A stretch of 64,000 bases of DNA from Plazaster borealis (taxonomy: Eukaryota > Echinodermata > Asteroidea > Forcipulatida > Labidiasteridae): positions 4,433,127 through 4,497,126 of the forward strand of contig CM037464.1 in assembly GCA_021014325.1 (NCBI GenBank), written 5' to 3'. Below the pieces are notes generated by a model, which did no database searches, was not told where the DNA came from, and was given only the letters and a program-made list of their open reading frames with translations. Shown one piece after another: positions 12,331 to 23,014 of this stretch. Position 1 is the first letter of the stretch, and each line of letters begins with the position of its first letter. A program made the translations under genes and the position numbers.

Positions 12331-13795
12331 CCTGTTGTTGTTGTTGGGTTGTTTTTTTTTTGGTGTGTTTTTTTCGAGGGGGGGGTTTGCTTGGGGGGTG
12401 GCTTATTTTTATAGATTATGTGTTATGGAGAAAAGGTCATTCTTTTTTTGATCGAACACTCCATACAACCGATCTGTGAAATGTTTGATTTAGTGGAAGG
12501 AGTAAAACTGGCCTATACGTTTTTTGTAAATTATTTTTTTGTCCTTTCACGTGTTTGTTTCGATTGCTGATGAAATCAAAGTTTAAAATTGGGTCATCTT
12601 TTGGAGGTTTTTTATGTTTATGCATCTTTTGTTATTATATAAAACAGTGTCTCTGAAAAGCATATTTCTTGAAGGAAGTGGTTCTGGAATTAACTTATCA
12701 TTCACTGAGGTTTCATTTGGAACTAGTGTATGTTTTTGTTTTGATTGTGAATCTTTAGCGCTTTGTGAAAGCAGCATTAGTTGTTCCGTTGCAAATTATA
12801 GTTTGGTCATGGTCAGCTATAGCCTGGACGACCATCAAGTTTGAGGCGTAACTACAGCTCAATAGCCAGGAACGTGTGCTAAATGGTGCATGCTCGCCAA
12901 ATACACGAGTGGTCGTATAAGATGAAGTGCGATAGCTCCATAAGTTGAAAATACTTTTCATTCTTGCTTGCAAACGCTAAATATTACCTTATTTTAGGTG
13001 GACTATTATCAGTCCTTCTAGAATGTTCGAATCATTATTGGGCTGCCTCAAAAGCCTTCAGCTATATAGATGATATTTATGAAAAGTGGGGTAGGTTACT
13101 CCACTGTCGATGAACAATCATGAAGTTGTCTTGATAAGACAGTCCAAAAAATATATTGAGTACCCATCAATGACTATCGTCCTGCCATGGTGGGTGTATT
13201 GCAGAGCCATCAACCTCTTGTGGTAAATAGCTATCCTTGTTGAACTCACATCTGAGTTGGCCTAAATATTATTATGATTTCAGCACAGTCTGTTTGTGCA
13301 CTTCCTTGTTGTTTGTTATTTTGTCCATGTGTATGTATACGAACTAATAAACCCGGATCTGGCCCAATTCCAATCCAATCTCGTCTGACAGTACCAGAGT
13401 CTAAGGAGATCAATCACCCCCAGCTCTTACATACTCAATTTTCTTGTGGCCCAAACATAAGACAATATTCATTCTAGTCGTGTCACTACAAAAATACAAT
13501 TCATATTTTTGAAAATTCATTTTGTTTTATTAATTGAAGTTTTACACCATAAAACACGAGCTTGATTACATACAGAATGCAGCTATTCTATAGTTTTGAC
13601 AAAAGCATTTTTTTTAAGGGACTAAATGAGAAAATGAAACTTTTGTGTATTTTTGTAATAAAGTTTACAGATAAAATTAAGTGAGATTATAAAATGTTTG
13701 TTTTTAAGTAGCTTATTTCTTGTATCAAAACTGCATTATTCAGAGTGATTTAAAAAGAAGAAGGTAAATATCACATAGAAAACCAGTAAATATTT

Positions 13796-14137
13796 AAAGG
13801 TAGTGTATACTTTTGGTAATTTTCAAAGACCAATGTTCTCATGTATCCCAACATATGCATAAATAACAAACCTGTGAAAAGTTGGGCTCAATTGGTCATT
13901 GAAGTTGCTAGAAAATAGTGAAAGAAAAATACACCGTTGTTGCACAAATTTGTGTGCTTTCAGTTGCATGAGAAAGGCTTCAGGTTCCAGTATTTTAGTG
14001 AGAAATTACCTCTTTCTCAAAAACTACGTTTTCAGAGGGAGTCTCTCACAATGTTTTATACCATCAATAGCTCTCCGTTGCTCGTTACCAAGTAACTTGT
14101 TATGCTATATATTTTGAGTAACTACCAAACGTGTACA
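13796..14137. mobile_element. Degraded MITE family 1 copy
   Basis: The left end is AAAGGTAGTGTATACTTTTG and the body matches the family. The right end CCAAACGTGTACAAAATTAC has lost the GTGCCTTTAA terminus. Confidence 0.7.
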
Positions 14138-14578
14138 AAATTACACATGTTATAACCTAATATTTCAATTAGTTAATGGCCTGACGTTTCAATCCTGGCA
14201 CAGTCTTTCTCAAAATAGGTCAGGTTGCAGATTTCAATATTACATTCCCAGTACTTTCTTGTTTTTCTTTGTTTTTAGACATCATCAGTTTTATGCAAAT
14301 CTCGTTAATCCAACGTTGGTTTTCATTTGAAGTGTCTCTAGCATGATGGTAAATGTGAGGTTATCCTGTTTAAATGCAGAAATGGAAGAACCGCCTACAG
14401 TTTTGTCAAGGATTGTATGCGCTCTATTACGATAACGGCGATCAAAATAATATCTTTGTTGGGTTAGGCTATTTCTCCCGACTTTTAAATGTTTTCAAAT
14501 GGAAACTATTTATCTCTAGGATTGGTACTGGTATGACTTTAATTAGTGAGCGGCAACATAGTGAGTGGTATGGTGTTA

Positions 14579-17057
14579 TTATTGTGGAGTGAGTCGTGTT
14601 TTCATCTCTGAGGTTTTGAGTGAGTAATAAGTCCCCTTCCAGTGATTCCAATGGACTCCCATGGCATCTTGAGTCGTGGTCCCACGGAGATACTCCCCGT
14701 TAAGATTAGAACTGTGACATCTGGTGTACCACCAGGCGCCGTGGTATGCCTGGGCACAGTTCACGCTGGATGCATCGTTGTCTCGGTCTTTAGTAGAGAA
14801 CTGACTACCAGTGTGCCAGCCCAGCGAGTCGCCTGAAACAAAGAAAGATGCTTTAATTTTACAGGACGACCGAACAAAGTTTGGGGGGTGATAAGCTAAT
14901 TCTTGGTTTGAAGTACTACTTGTTTGTATAATTTTCAACTGAAACCTAGCAACAGCTTTGAAACATTTATGGAATTAATAAATTTTCTTCGCAAGTAAGG
15001 ATTGCTCTGAGTAGGAAATGTTTAAAAGTTTTAAGCTAACATTAAACTTTTATTTTTCTCGAGAACTGAATTTAAACACTGCCCAATGTAAACCATAGAG
15101 GACATCAGGACCACCGTAACTTCTTTGAATTAATTTTGTTTACATAAATTGTTAAACACCGTGTAAAGATTGCTGTAAACAAAAGACCCTTTAAAAGGGC
15201 AATTGTTTGGCAAATGCAAAAATACAAGTTCCATTTATTTCCTTTTCACAATAGACTGTGCAAGTCTCGCGCTCATTCGAACTTCCGGGACCATAGTGGT
15301 CCCAACCATATGGAGTTTTACGTGGGCGATATTTTGTTTCGTCAATTATTTTAGTTTAACGTAGTTTATGACTATGACAATTATATATGTTGTTGGAAAT
15401 GTAATACTTAGTGATAAAAAATATGAAAGTAAAATCAATTCAACAATATAGCGAAGAAAACCCGAGAATTAAACTTGACCTCAGCTTCCGGTTACTGCAA
15501 AAAAATTAAGAATTTTGTGCTCACCTCTGATAACAAAACTTATGTAAACGCTTGTTTTGGATGCGCGATGATAATTGCCAGATGCTGTAATTGCCACGCG
15601 AGGCCTTTTCATTTACAGCCTATGGTTGTTGAGGCGTCAGTATCCTCTATAAACTGCGCCAAGCGTTAATTTTACGCCGGTGTGACCTTCGCTAATCCGC
15701 GGAAGGGGTTTCTAAAAAGTTAAGATAAAATAAGCATCCTTGTCCAAGAGTTTGAATTATGTTTGAATAATAATTAACACATTATTTGTGTATTTATTAT
15801 AAAAGCTTAAACTAATTTTATCAACATAAAATGAGTATTTTTGTTGTTCAGATTTTGTCTTTAGATATAATTTAAAACACAGATATGATTTCAGAAAAAA
15901 ATACGTTATTCGTTTGACGTGATTTCTCGCTCCGATACGCGCGAGACTTGCACAGTCTACACATTTGCGGGATTGATACTTATTTATTACCTGCGGTTCC
16001 CGAGTAACTTCCAAAAGTCAGCCTGTAGTTGTCACTCACATCGGCGATGCTGAACGAGTCATAGACGGCATACCTGGATTCGTTTTCGAAATCTGAAAGA
16101 TCTATGTGGAGTTCGTAATCTCCCTGAGCGGTCAGACGGTGCAAGTTGTCGTTACCGAGCCAAAACTCTCCCTCTCGATCCCCAAAGCCCCGGCTATAGT
16201 CGGCAAAGCCCAAATAGAAATCAACACTGCCGTCCTGGCGCCGCTGGAAAACCCGTCAAAGAACATGTAAACTTAAATGGCTTTGTCTTCACATAGATAC
16301 TTCATACCGTCAAAAACAGTGAGTGCTCTTTCCACCTCTACTTTGTTTAAATAATGTCTTATCTTACCGTCCAGCCTCCACCGTCTGTCTCCATGTCACA
16401 GTACACCAAGAAGGGCTCACCGGAATCCAGCGGTTTGACCGCGTACACACCACTGCGTGTCACACCCCTTGCTTGAATGTCGGAACAATCTTTAGGTGGC
16501 AACTGGATCAGTAAACCTCCTGTTTATGTAATAGAGATCATGATGTCATTATCAACGAAGTTAAGTATTAATCATTTCAATATACAAGTGTACTTGATCA
16601 AATGTCTGATTACGATTGCAAACAAATTCAACCTACCGTAAAGGAGTTTAATAATATCAGCTGACTCCTGAAGCTCATCCACCTGACGCCCAATGACTCC
16701 CATTTGATGTCGCGTGTCTGTCAATTGGTCTAAGGTGTTTCTTAATTCAGTGGTAACAAATTCTTGGTTGCTCGATACTGCAACCTGCAACTCATCCATT
16801 TTACGTCTTGTGTCTTCTAGCTCAGATGAAACCGTTTCTTGGTTATCAGTCATTGTAACTTTCAGCTCTTCCACCTGATGCTTTGTGTTCCTTAATTCAG
16901 TGTAAACCATTTCCAGGTAGTTTGATACAATACTCTTCAACTCATCTATCTTACTACTTGTATCTTGCTCATAGGAAAACGTTTTCTGAGTGCCGGAGGA
17001 TGCAACTTGAGACTTCACGATCATAACGACGAAGAGTGAACGGATAAACAGCCCCAT
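14579..17057 (-). CDS. FREP-C: short coiled-coil fibrinogen-related lectin, complete
   Basis: Exons are 16637-17057, 16368-16519, 15991-16243 and 14579-14832, giving 1080 nt (359 residues plus stop). The signal peptide MGLFIRSLFVVMIVKSQ is followed by about four coiled-coil units, then a full fibrinogen domain ([43 protein letters not shown]). Two features differ from its sisters. Exon 2 uses an acceptor 21 nt upstream (AAACAG before GAGGTTTACTG), because the sister acceptor would be out of frame here; this adds seven residues. Exon 3 has lost the sister ATAG acceptor (now ACGG), and the next AG, 9 nt inside, keeps the frame while dropping V-F-Q. A family 2 MITE sits 9 nt past the exon 3 donor region. 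Likely functional. Confidence 0.85.
15253..15958. mobile_element. MITE family 2 copy in intron 3 of FREP-C
   Basis: AGACTGTGCAAGTCTCGCGC and its reverse complement bound about 706 bp. The insertion replaced the usual CAATACATTTGCGGG context just downstream of the exon 3 donor, and TA is found at both junctions. Confidence 0.85.
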
Positions 17058-17149
17058 TGCGCTCAAAAGTCAACTGTACACGACTTCGTGTCGTTGATAT
17101 TTCACGTAGAAATTGATACAGGGAAATGACTAAGAGCCTGTGTGTAAAA

Positions 17150-17162
17150 CCAATATATACTT
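17150..17162 (-). promoter_or_regulatory. Likely TATA region of FREP-C
   Basis: GTATATATTGG on the minus strand, about 97 bp before the ATG and conserved in position with FREP-E. Confidence 0.5.
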
Positions 17163-18343
17163 GTAGTAAATGGTATACGGTTGAAGGTTGTGTTTTTTTC
17201 TTCCGATATTGAGCCATCAGCTGAGCCGGATTCTTAAGGGTAAATCCCTAGAAACGGAAACAAAGCTGAATTATGATTTAGGGAGAACCTCGTCAAAGGA
17301 CGAGTTACAACTACAGACATGAAATAAATAGTTCAGCAGACTACGTTTATAAGTCTAGTTAATATCAAAAAAATTCCTACCACAGAAAATATGAGCAAGA
17401 AGGACCATTTAACACAATTATAATATTTGTTACAATTTTTTACACCAGCGTTAACAACACTTCTCCTGTTAGTGTTACTCTTTGCACTTTGAAAATTTGA
17501 GCCTTACCAAACCGCAGAAAACGAAATTGGCCTCACATTCATTTGCTCTTAATATTTTCCCAATACATTCAGTTTTTATGAACTTAAATTTACTGTTACA
17601 TGAAGGGCCGTCATATCACGTCCAGTGCTTTAGTTTGAAAAGCCGTTAGGCAGAAAACTTGCTTAGCACCAAAACATTTTTCAAAGTAGAAATAAATCAC
17701 TTGCCACAATATAAAATGCCATACGCTGCATATACAACGTCAAAATGAGTTACTGAAGACGATCGTAGGACACTGCACCGCACTAATAATGTTTGCAACA
17801 GTGCACTGTTGAGACTGATAGGGTGGCCTTACGAGAAGAAGGCAGTCAAGTTTCCCTTCCTCCATGGTTTGATATTGGTCACTGCATAATTTATGCAAAT
17901 ATAGGTTTGTACTATAAAGCCCACCGTTTATTTCGCTATTTTACTTTGAACTCATAACAATGTTTATACATTAAAACGTCTGCATTAGATACATCAAGCT
18001 TATCACCATGAATTGAATTTCATGTTTGGGGTCATGCGTTAATAGTGAGTGATGGTGATCTGTTATCATCACATTGAGTTCTGTACTTCAAGCTGTGAGG
18101 AAACGTTGATGAACTTTGGCCTTCAAGTTGCATCCTATCTGGCTTAGAGGGATGCATCCGCAGAATGGTCGTATATCCGGCTTAGGAAAATAATCATCTT
18201 CACAGAAGCAACCGTAAACTTGTATTACTTTGGCTTCAAGCTCGACTCAGTAAGCGCCAATTAATCGTATTCCATATCATGCGTGCGGGTGTCCAATGCG
18301 TCTTCGAGACATCCGGGAACTTTAGCCATGATGTCCTCTTCTT

Positions 18344-18545
18344 CTAATAATAATAAGTTGGTAAGACATCTGCTCTAGAATTGCAACTAGTTGGTAAGAC
18401 ATCTGCTCTAGAATTGCAAAGGTCGTGGGTTCGAATCCCACCCGAGTAATATGCCTGTGATTTTTTTCACAGGACTCGGGAAAGTACTGAGTATACAGTG
18501 CTTTACACACATCGGTGTATATGGGTAAAACCAAATATAATAATC
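18344..18545 (+). mobile_element. tRNA-derived SINE with duplicated A-box segment
   Basis: AGTTGGTAAGACATCTGCTC resembles a tRNA A box and GGTTCGAATCCCACCC is a textbook B box/T-arm. They are followed by a non-tRNA body (GTGATTTTTTTCACAGGACT, a short hairpin) and a TAATAATA-type tail. The first 32 bp or so are present twice in tandem. It is not an intact tRNA gene, because the acceptor and anticodon arms are not restored. Confidence 0.8.
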
Positions 18546-19668
18546 TTTGCTATTATTAAACAGTGTCTCTAAAAAGCATATTTCTCATAGGAAGTGGTTC
18601 TGGAATTAAATTATCATTCACTGAGCTTTCATTTGAAACGGAGCCGGGAACGTGTAATAAATGGTGCATGCTCGCCAAATACACTGAGCGTGGTCGTATA
18701 AGATCAAGTGCGATGGCTCCATAATTTGAAAATACTTTTCATTCTTGCTTGCAAACGCTAAATTTTACCTTATTTTAGGTGGACTATTATCTAAACATCA
18801 GTCCTGCTATACAGTGACGTGGTGTCTACGGGATTGGTTAAGGGTGAGGTTTAATTCACTTTAACGAGGTAAGGATCGTTTTTCTAGAATGTTCGAATCA
18901 ATTGGGCTGCTTCAAAAGCCTTCAGCTGTATAGATGATAATTATAAATAGTGGGGTAGGTTACTCCACTGTCGATGAACAATCATGAAGTTGTCTAGTGA
19001 TAAGACAGCCCCAAGAACATATTGAGTACCCATTCAAGGACTATGTGATGTATCGTCCTGCCATGGCGGGTGTATTGCACTAGCAGAGCCATCAACCTCT
19101 TGTGGTAAATAGCTATCCTTGTTGAACTCACATCCGAGTTGACCTAAAATATTGTACATGATTTCAGCACTGTCTGTTCGTGCACTTCCTTGTTGATTGT
19201 TATTTTTTCAATGTGTATGTATACGAACTACTAAACCCGGATCTGGCCAAATTCCAATTCAATCTCGTCTAATTGGAGATCAATCACCCCAGCTCTTACA
19301 TACTTCACTTATTGTGGCCAAACATATTCAGACAATATTCATTTTAGTCGTGTGACTTCAAAATACAATTCATATTTTGAAATTTCATTCTGTTTTATTA
19401 ATTGAAGTTTTACACCATAAAAAACAATTTTTGATTACATACAGAAGTCAGCTATTCTATAGCTTTGACAAAAGCATTTTATTTAAAAGGGACAACATGA
19501 GAAAATTAAACTTTCGTGTATTTTTGTAATAAAGTTTACAGCAACAGTGAAGTGAGATTATAAAATATCATTTTTTAAGTAGCTTACCTTTTTGTAGTAT
19601 CAAAACTGCATTATTAACAGTAATTAAAAGAGAAGAACAAATATCAGATAGAAAACCAGTAAATACTT

Positions 19669-20066
19669 AAAGGTAGTGTATACTTTTGGTAATTGTCAAA
19701 GACCAGTGTTCTCACTTGGTATAACCCAACCGATGCATAAAATAACAAACCTATGAAAAGTTGGGCTCAATTGGTCATCGAAGTTACAAGAAAATAAGGG
19801 GGGAAAAACACCGTTGTTGCACAAATTTGTGTTGTTACGGTGCTTTCAGATTCCTGAGAAAGGCTTCAGGCCTGAAGTCTTTCTCACAGATTCAAATATT
19901 TTAATGATAAATTTCCTCTTTCTCAAAAACTAGGTTACTTCAGAGGGAGTCGTTTCTCACAATGTTTTATACTATCAACAGCTCTGTGTTGCTCGTTACC
20001 AAGTAAGTTGTTATATGCTAATATATATTTTGAGTAACTACCAAACGTGTCCATAGTGCCTTTAAT
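19669..20066. mobile_element. MITE family 1 copy
   Basis: TTAAAGGTAGTGTATACTTT at the left and CCAAACGTGTCCATAGTGCC at the right. It is nearly identical to the host copy of the nested pair at 5041-6113 and gives the uninterrupted form of that element. Confidence 0.8.
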
Positions 20067-20604
20067 GTTGTAACCTAATATTTCAAATAGTTAATGGCCT
20101 GACTTTTCGACCCTGACACAGTCTTTCTCAAAGGTTGATTGAAAACACAACACATAATAACAAATATGTCAGGTTGCAGATTTCAATAATTACATTCCAG
20201 TACTTTCTTGTTTTTCTTTGTTATTCGACATCATCAGTTTTTTATATACCTCGTTAATCCACTGTGGATTTTCATTTAAAGCGTCTCTAGAATCATGGTA
20301 AATATGAGACGGAAGATTGTAAGTCTTTATGTTTAAGGCTACTTATATTTCTAAATCTTTTATTATTATTTTTGTGAGAGTAAGTTCAATATAATCCTTT
20401 ACTTAACAATTAAAGTACTGTCCAACCAACATGGGAACATTTCATCAGCGGCTATCCTATTTTAGTGCAGAAAAAGAAATGCCGCATACAGTTTTGTCAA
20501 GGATTGTATGCACGTTATGGCCATAACGGCGATCAAACTAATCTTTGGTACTTTTATGACTTTAATTAGTGAGCGGCAACATAGTGAGTGGTATGGTGTT
20601 ATTG

Positions 20605-20858
20605 TTATGGAGTGGGTCGTATTTTCATCTCTGAGGTTTTGAGTGAGTAATACCACCCCTTCCAGTGATACCAACTGACTCCCACGGCATGTTGAGTCGT
20701 GGTCCCACGGAGATACTCCCCGTTAAGATTGGAAAGGTGGCAGCTCGGACCGAACCACCAGGCACCGGTGAATGTATGGGCACAGTTTTCGCGGTATCCA
20801 TCGTTGTCTCGGTCTTTAGTAGTGAACTGCTGGTTATTGTGGTAGCTCAGCGAGTCGC
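20605..20858 (-). CDS. Orphan FREP exon 4 (C-terminal part of fibrinogen domain)
   Basis: An intact 254-nt final exon with the usual acceptor (TTTCAG before GCGACTCGC), [28 protein letters not shown] and [13 protein letters not shown], then TAA; the usual final Q codon is gone. No exons 1-3 of its own lie upstream before the next truncated exon 4 at 23015. It is in the correct phase to serve as last exon for FREP-E. If used, the FREP-E product would be 423 residues; otherwise this is the stump of a deleted gene. Confidence 0.75.
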
Positions 20859-23014
20859 CTGAAACAAAAAGAAAGCCGCTTTAATAGAACAGGACGCGCG
20901 AGATTTGTTTATTGTTTGTATTTTTTTTTAATGAAGCTAATTCTAGTTTCAAGCACTTCTTTTTTTCAGTATGCTCTGATCGTCTTCTGGAGAAGACGAT
21001 CAGAGCATACTGATCGAAACGTCGAGTTGAAACCAACGGTTCTTTTCAGAACCACCCCAACTCATATAGAGAGATTATTACATGTACATGGTGTCACCGC
21101 AAACCTTTCCATATCGTATTCCCACCATGCAAAGTTTCAAATCTTACTTAAATATTACTGTTACATGAAGGGTCGTCATATCACGTACAGTGCTCTAGTT
21201 TAAAAAAGCTGTTTGGCAGAAAACTAGCTGAGTACCGAAACAGATTTTAAAGCACTAGCCACAATACAATGCCATATATATTATACGCTGTATATACATC
21301 ATCAAAATGACTTACTGAAGACGATCGTAGGATACTGATCGTAGCGTCGAGTTATTATCTCTGACTCATGTTATTATTATTATTTTTTACCATGCTAATG
21401 TTTGCCACAGTGCACCTTTGAGACTGATAGGGTAGCCTTACGAGAAGAAGGCAGTCAAGTTTCCCTTCCTCCATGGTTTGATATTGGTGCACATTAAAAC
21501 GTTTGCAGTAGATTATCATGAATTGAATTTCATGTTTGAGGACATGCGTTAATAGTGAGTGATGGTGATCTGTTATCATCACATTGAGTTCTGTACTTCG
21601 AGCTGTCAGGAAACGTTGATGAACTTTGGCCTTCAAGTTACATCCTATCTGGCTTAGAGGGATGCATCCGCAGAATGGTCGTATATCCCGTTTAGGAAAA
21701 TAATCATCTTCATAGAAGCAACCGTAAACTTGGGTTACATGCATCAATTACTTTTGGCTCAATAGCCAGGAACGTGTGATAAATGGTGCATGCCCGCCAA
21801 ATACACTGAGTGGTCGTTTAAATGCAGTGCGATGACTCCATATTTTGAAAATACTTTTCATTCTTGTTTTAAAATGCTAAATTTAGTTGACCTAAATATT
21901 GTACATGATTTCAGCACTGTCTGTTCGTGCACTTCCTTGTTGATTGTTATTTTGTAAATGTGAATGTATACGAACTACTAAACCCGGATCTGGCCAAATT
22001 CCAAACCGATCTCGTCGGACAGACTAATTGGAGATCAATCACCCCCAGCTCTTACATACATAGACAATATTAATTTTAGTCATGTGTTGTCACTACAACA
22101 TAGGCCTACAGTTCATCTTTTTAAAATTTCATTCTGTTTTATTGAAGTTTTAAACAATAACAAAACTTGATTACATATAAAGAAGTGCAGCTTATTCTAC
22201 AGTTTTGGCGAAAGCATTTGATATAAAAGGTACAAAATGAAAAAATTTAACTTTCGTGTCTTTTTCTAATAAAGTTTGCAGCAAAATTGAAGTGAAATTA
22301 AAAGGTATATTTTTAAGTAGCTTATTTCTTGTATCAAGACTGCATTATTAAGAGTAAAGTCATTTCAAACGAAGAAAAAAATCCCAGGTTGAAAACTGGT
22401 AGAAATGTAATGTTATAACCTAATATTTCAAATAGTTAATGGCCTGACGTTTCGACCCTGGCACAGTCTTTCTCAAAGGTTGATTGAAAACACAACACAC
22501 AAAACACAGTATGTCAGGTTTCAGATTTCAATAATTACATTCCAGTACTTTCTTGTTTTTCTTTGTTAAACGACCTCATCGGTTGTATACACATTTCGTT
22601 AATTCACCATTGGTTTTACTTTCAAGTGTCTCTAGAATGATGGTAATTATGAGACGGAAGATTGTAAGTCTTTAATATTTGTTTTAGGCTACTTATAATT
22701 AAAAATATATATAATTGTGTGAGAGTAAGTTCAATATAATCCTCTACTTAACAATAAAAGTACTGAAGTACTGTCCAACCAACATGAGAACATTTCATCA
22801 CTTGAGGTTTTCCAGATATAGAAAAACCGCCTCCAGTTATCAAGGATTGTATAATGCACTTTATTACAATAAGGGCGATCAAAATAAATTATGTTGGGTT
22901 AGAGGCTATTTTCCCGACTTTTAAAGAATTTCAAACAGAAACTATTTATCTCTAGGATTGGTACTGGTATGACTTTAACTAGTGAGCGGCAATATAGTGA
23001 GTGGTATGGTGTTA
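20859..23014. other. Spacer between two FREP exon 4 copies, no gene seen
   Basis: It contains promoter-side spacer blocks (CCATGGTTTGATATTGGTGC near 21470) and gene-3'-side blocks (TTAATGGCCTGACGTTTCGA near 22435), but no exons 1-3. This is the pattern expected if a gene body was lost by unequal exchange. A 46-bp hairpin is at 20967-21012. Confidence 0.6.
20967..21012. repeat. Near-perfect 46-bp palindrome
   Basis: CAGTATGCTCTGATCGTCTT then CTGGAG and the exact inverse, giving a stem of about 22 bp around GG. The right half resembles the conserved spacer motif GAAGACGATCGTAGGATACT found once in other spacers. Confidence 0.9.

Larger units (their letters stand above)
10051..14578. other. Spacer between FREP-B and FREP-C, no gene seen
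   Basis: It holds the conserved spacer block with CCATGGTTTGATATTGGTCA (about 10778), two inserted elements (11443-11636 and 11643-12330), poly-T and poly-G tracts near 12350-12390, and a degraded family 1 MITE at 13796-14137. The many small ORFs are shadows in repeated DNA. Confidence 0.6.
17163..20604. other. Spacer upstream of FREP-C, no gene seen
   Basis: Paralogous spacer blocks recur (CCATGGTTTGATATTGGTCA near 17865; TTCCTTGTTGATTGTTATTT near 19188). It contains a tRNA-derived SINE (18344-18545) and a family 1 MITE (19669-20066). Confidence 0.6.

Noticed and set aside
18420..18455. tRNA gene
   Set aside because: The B box is good, but the 5' half is duplicated and no acceptor stem pairs; the 3' body is SINE-like.
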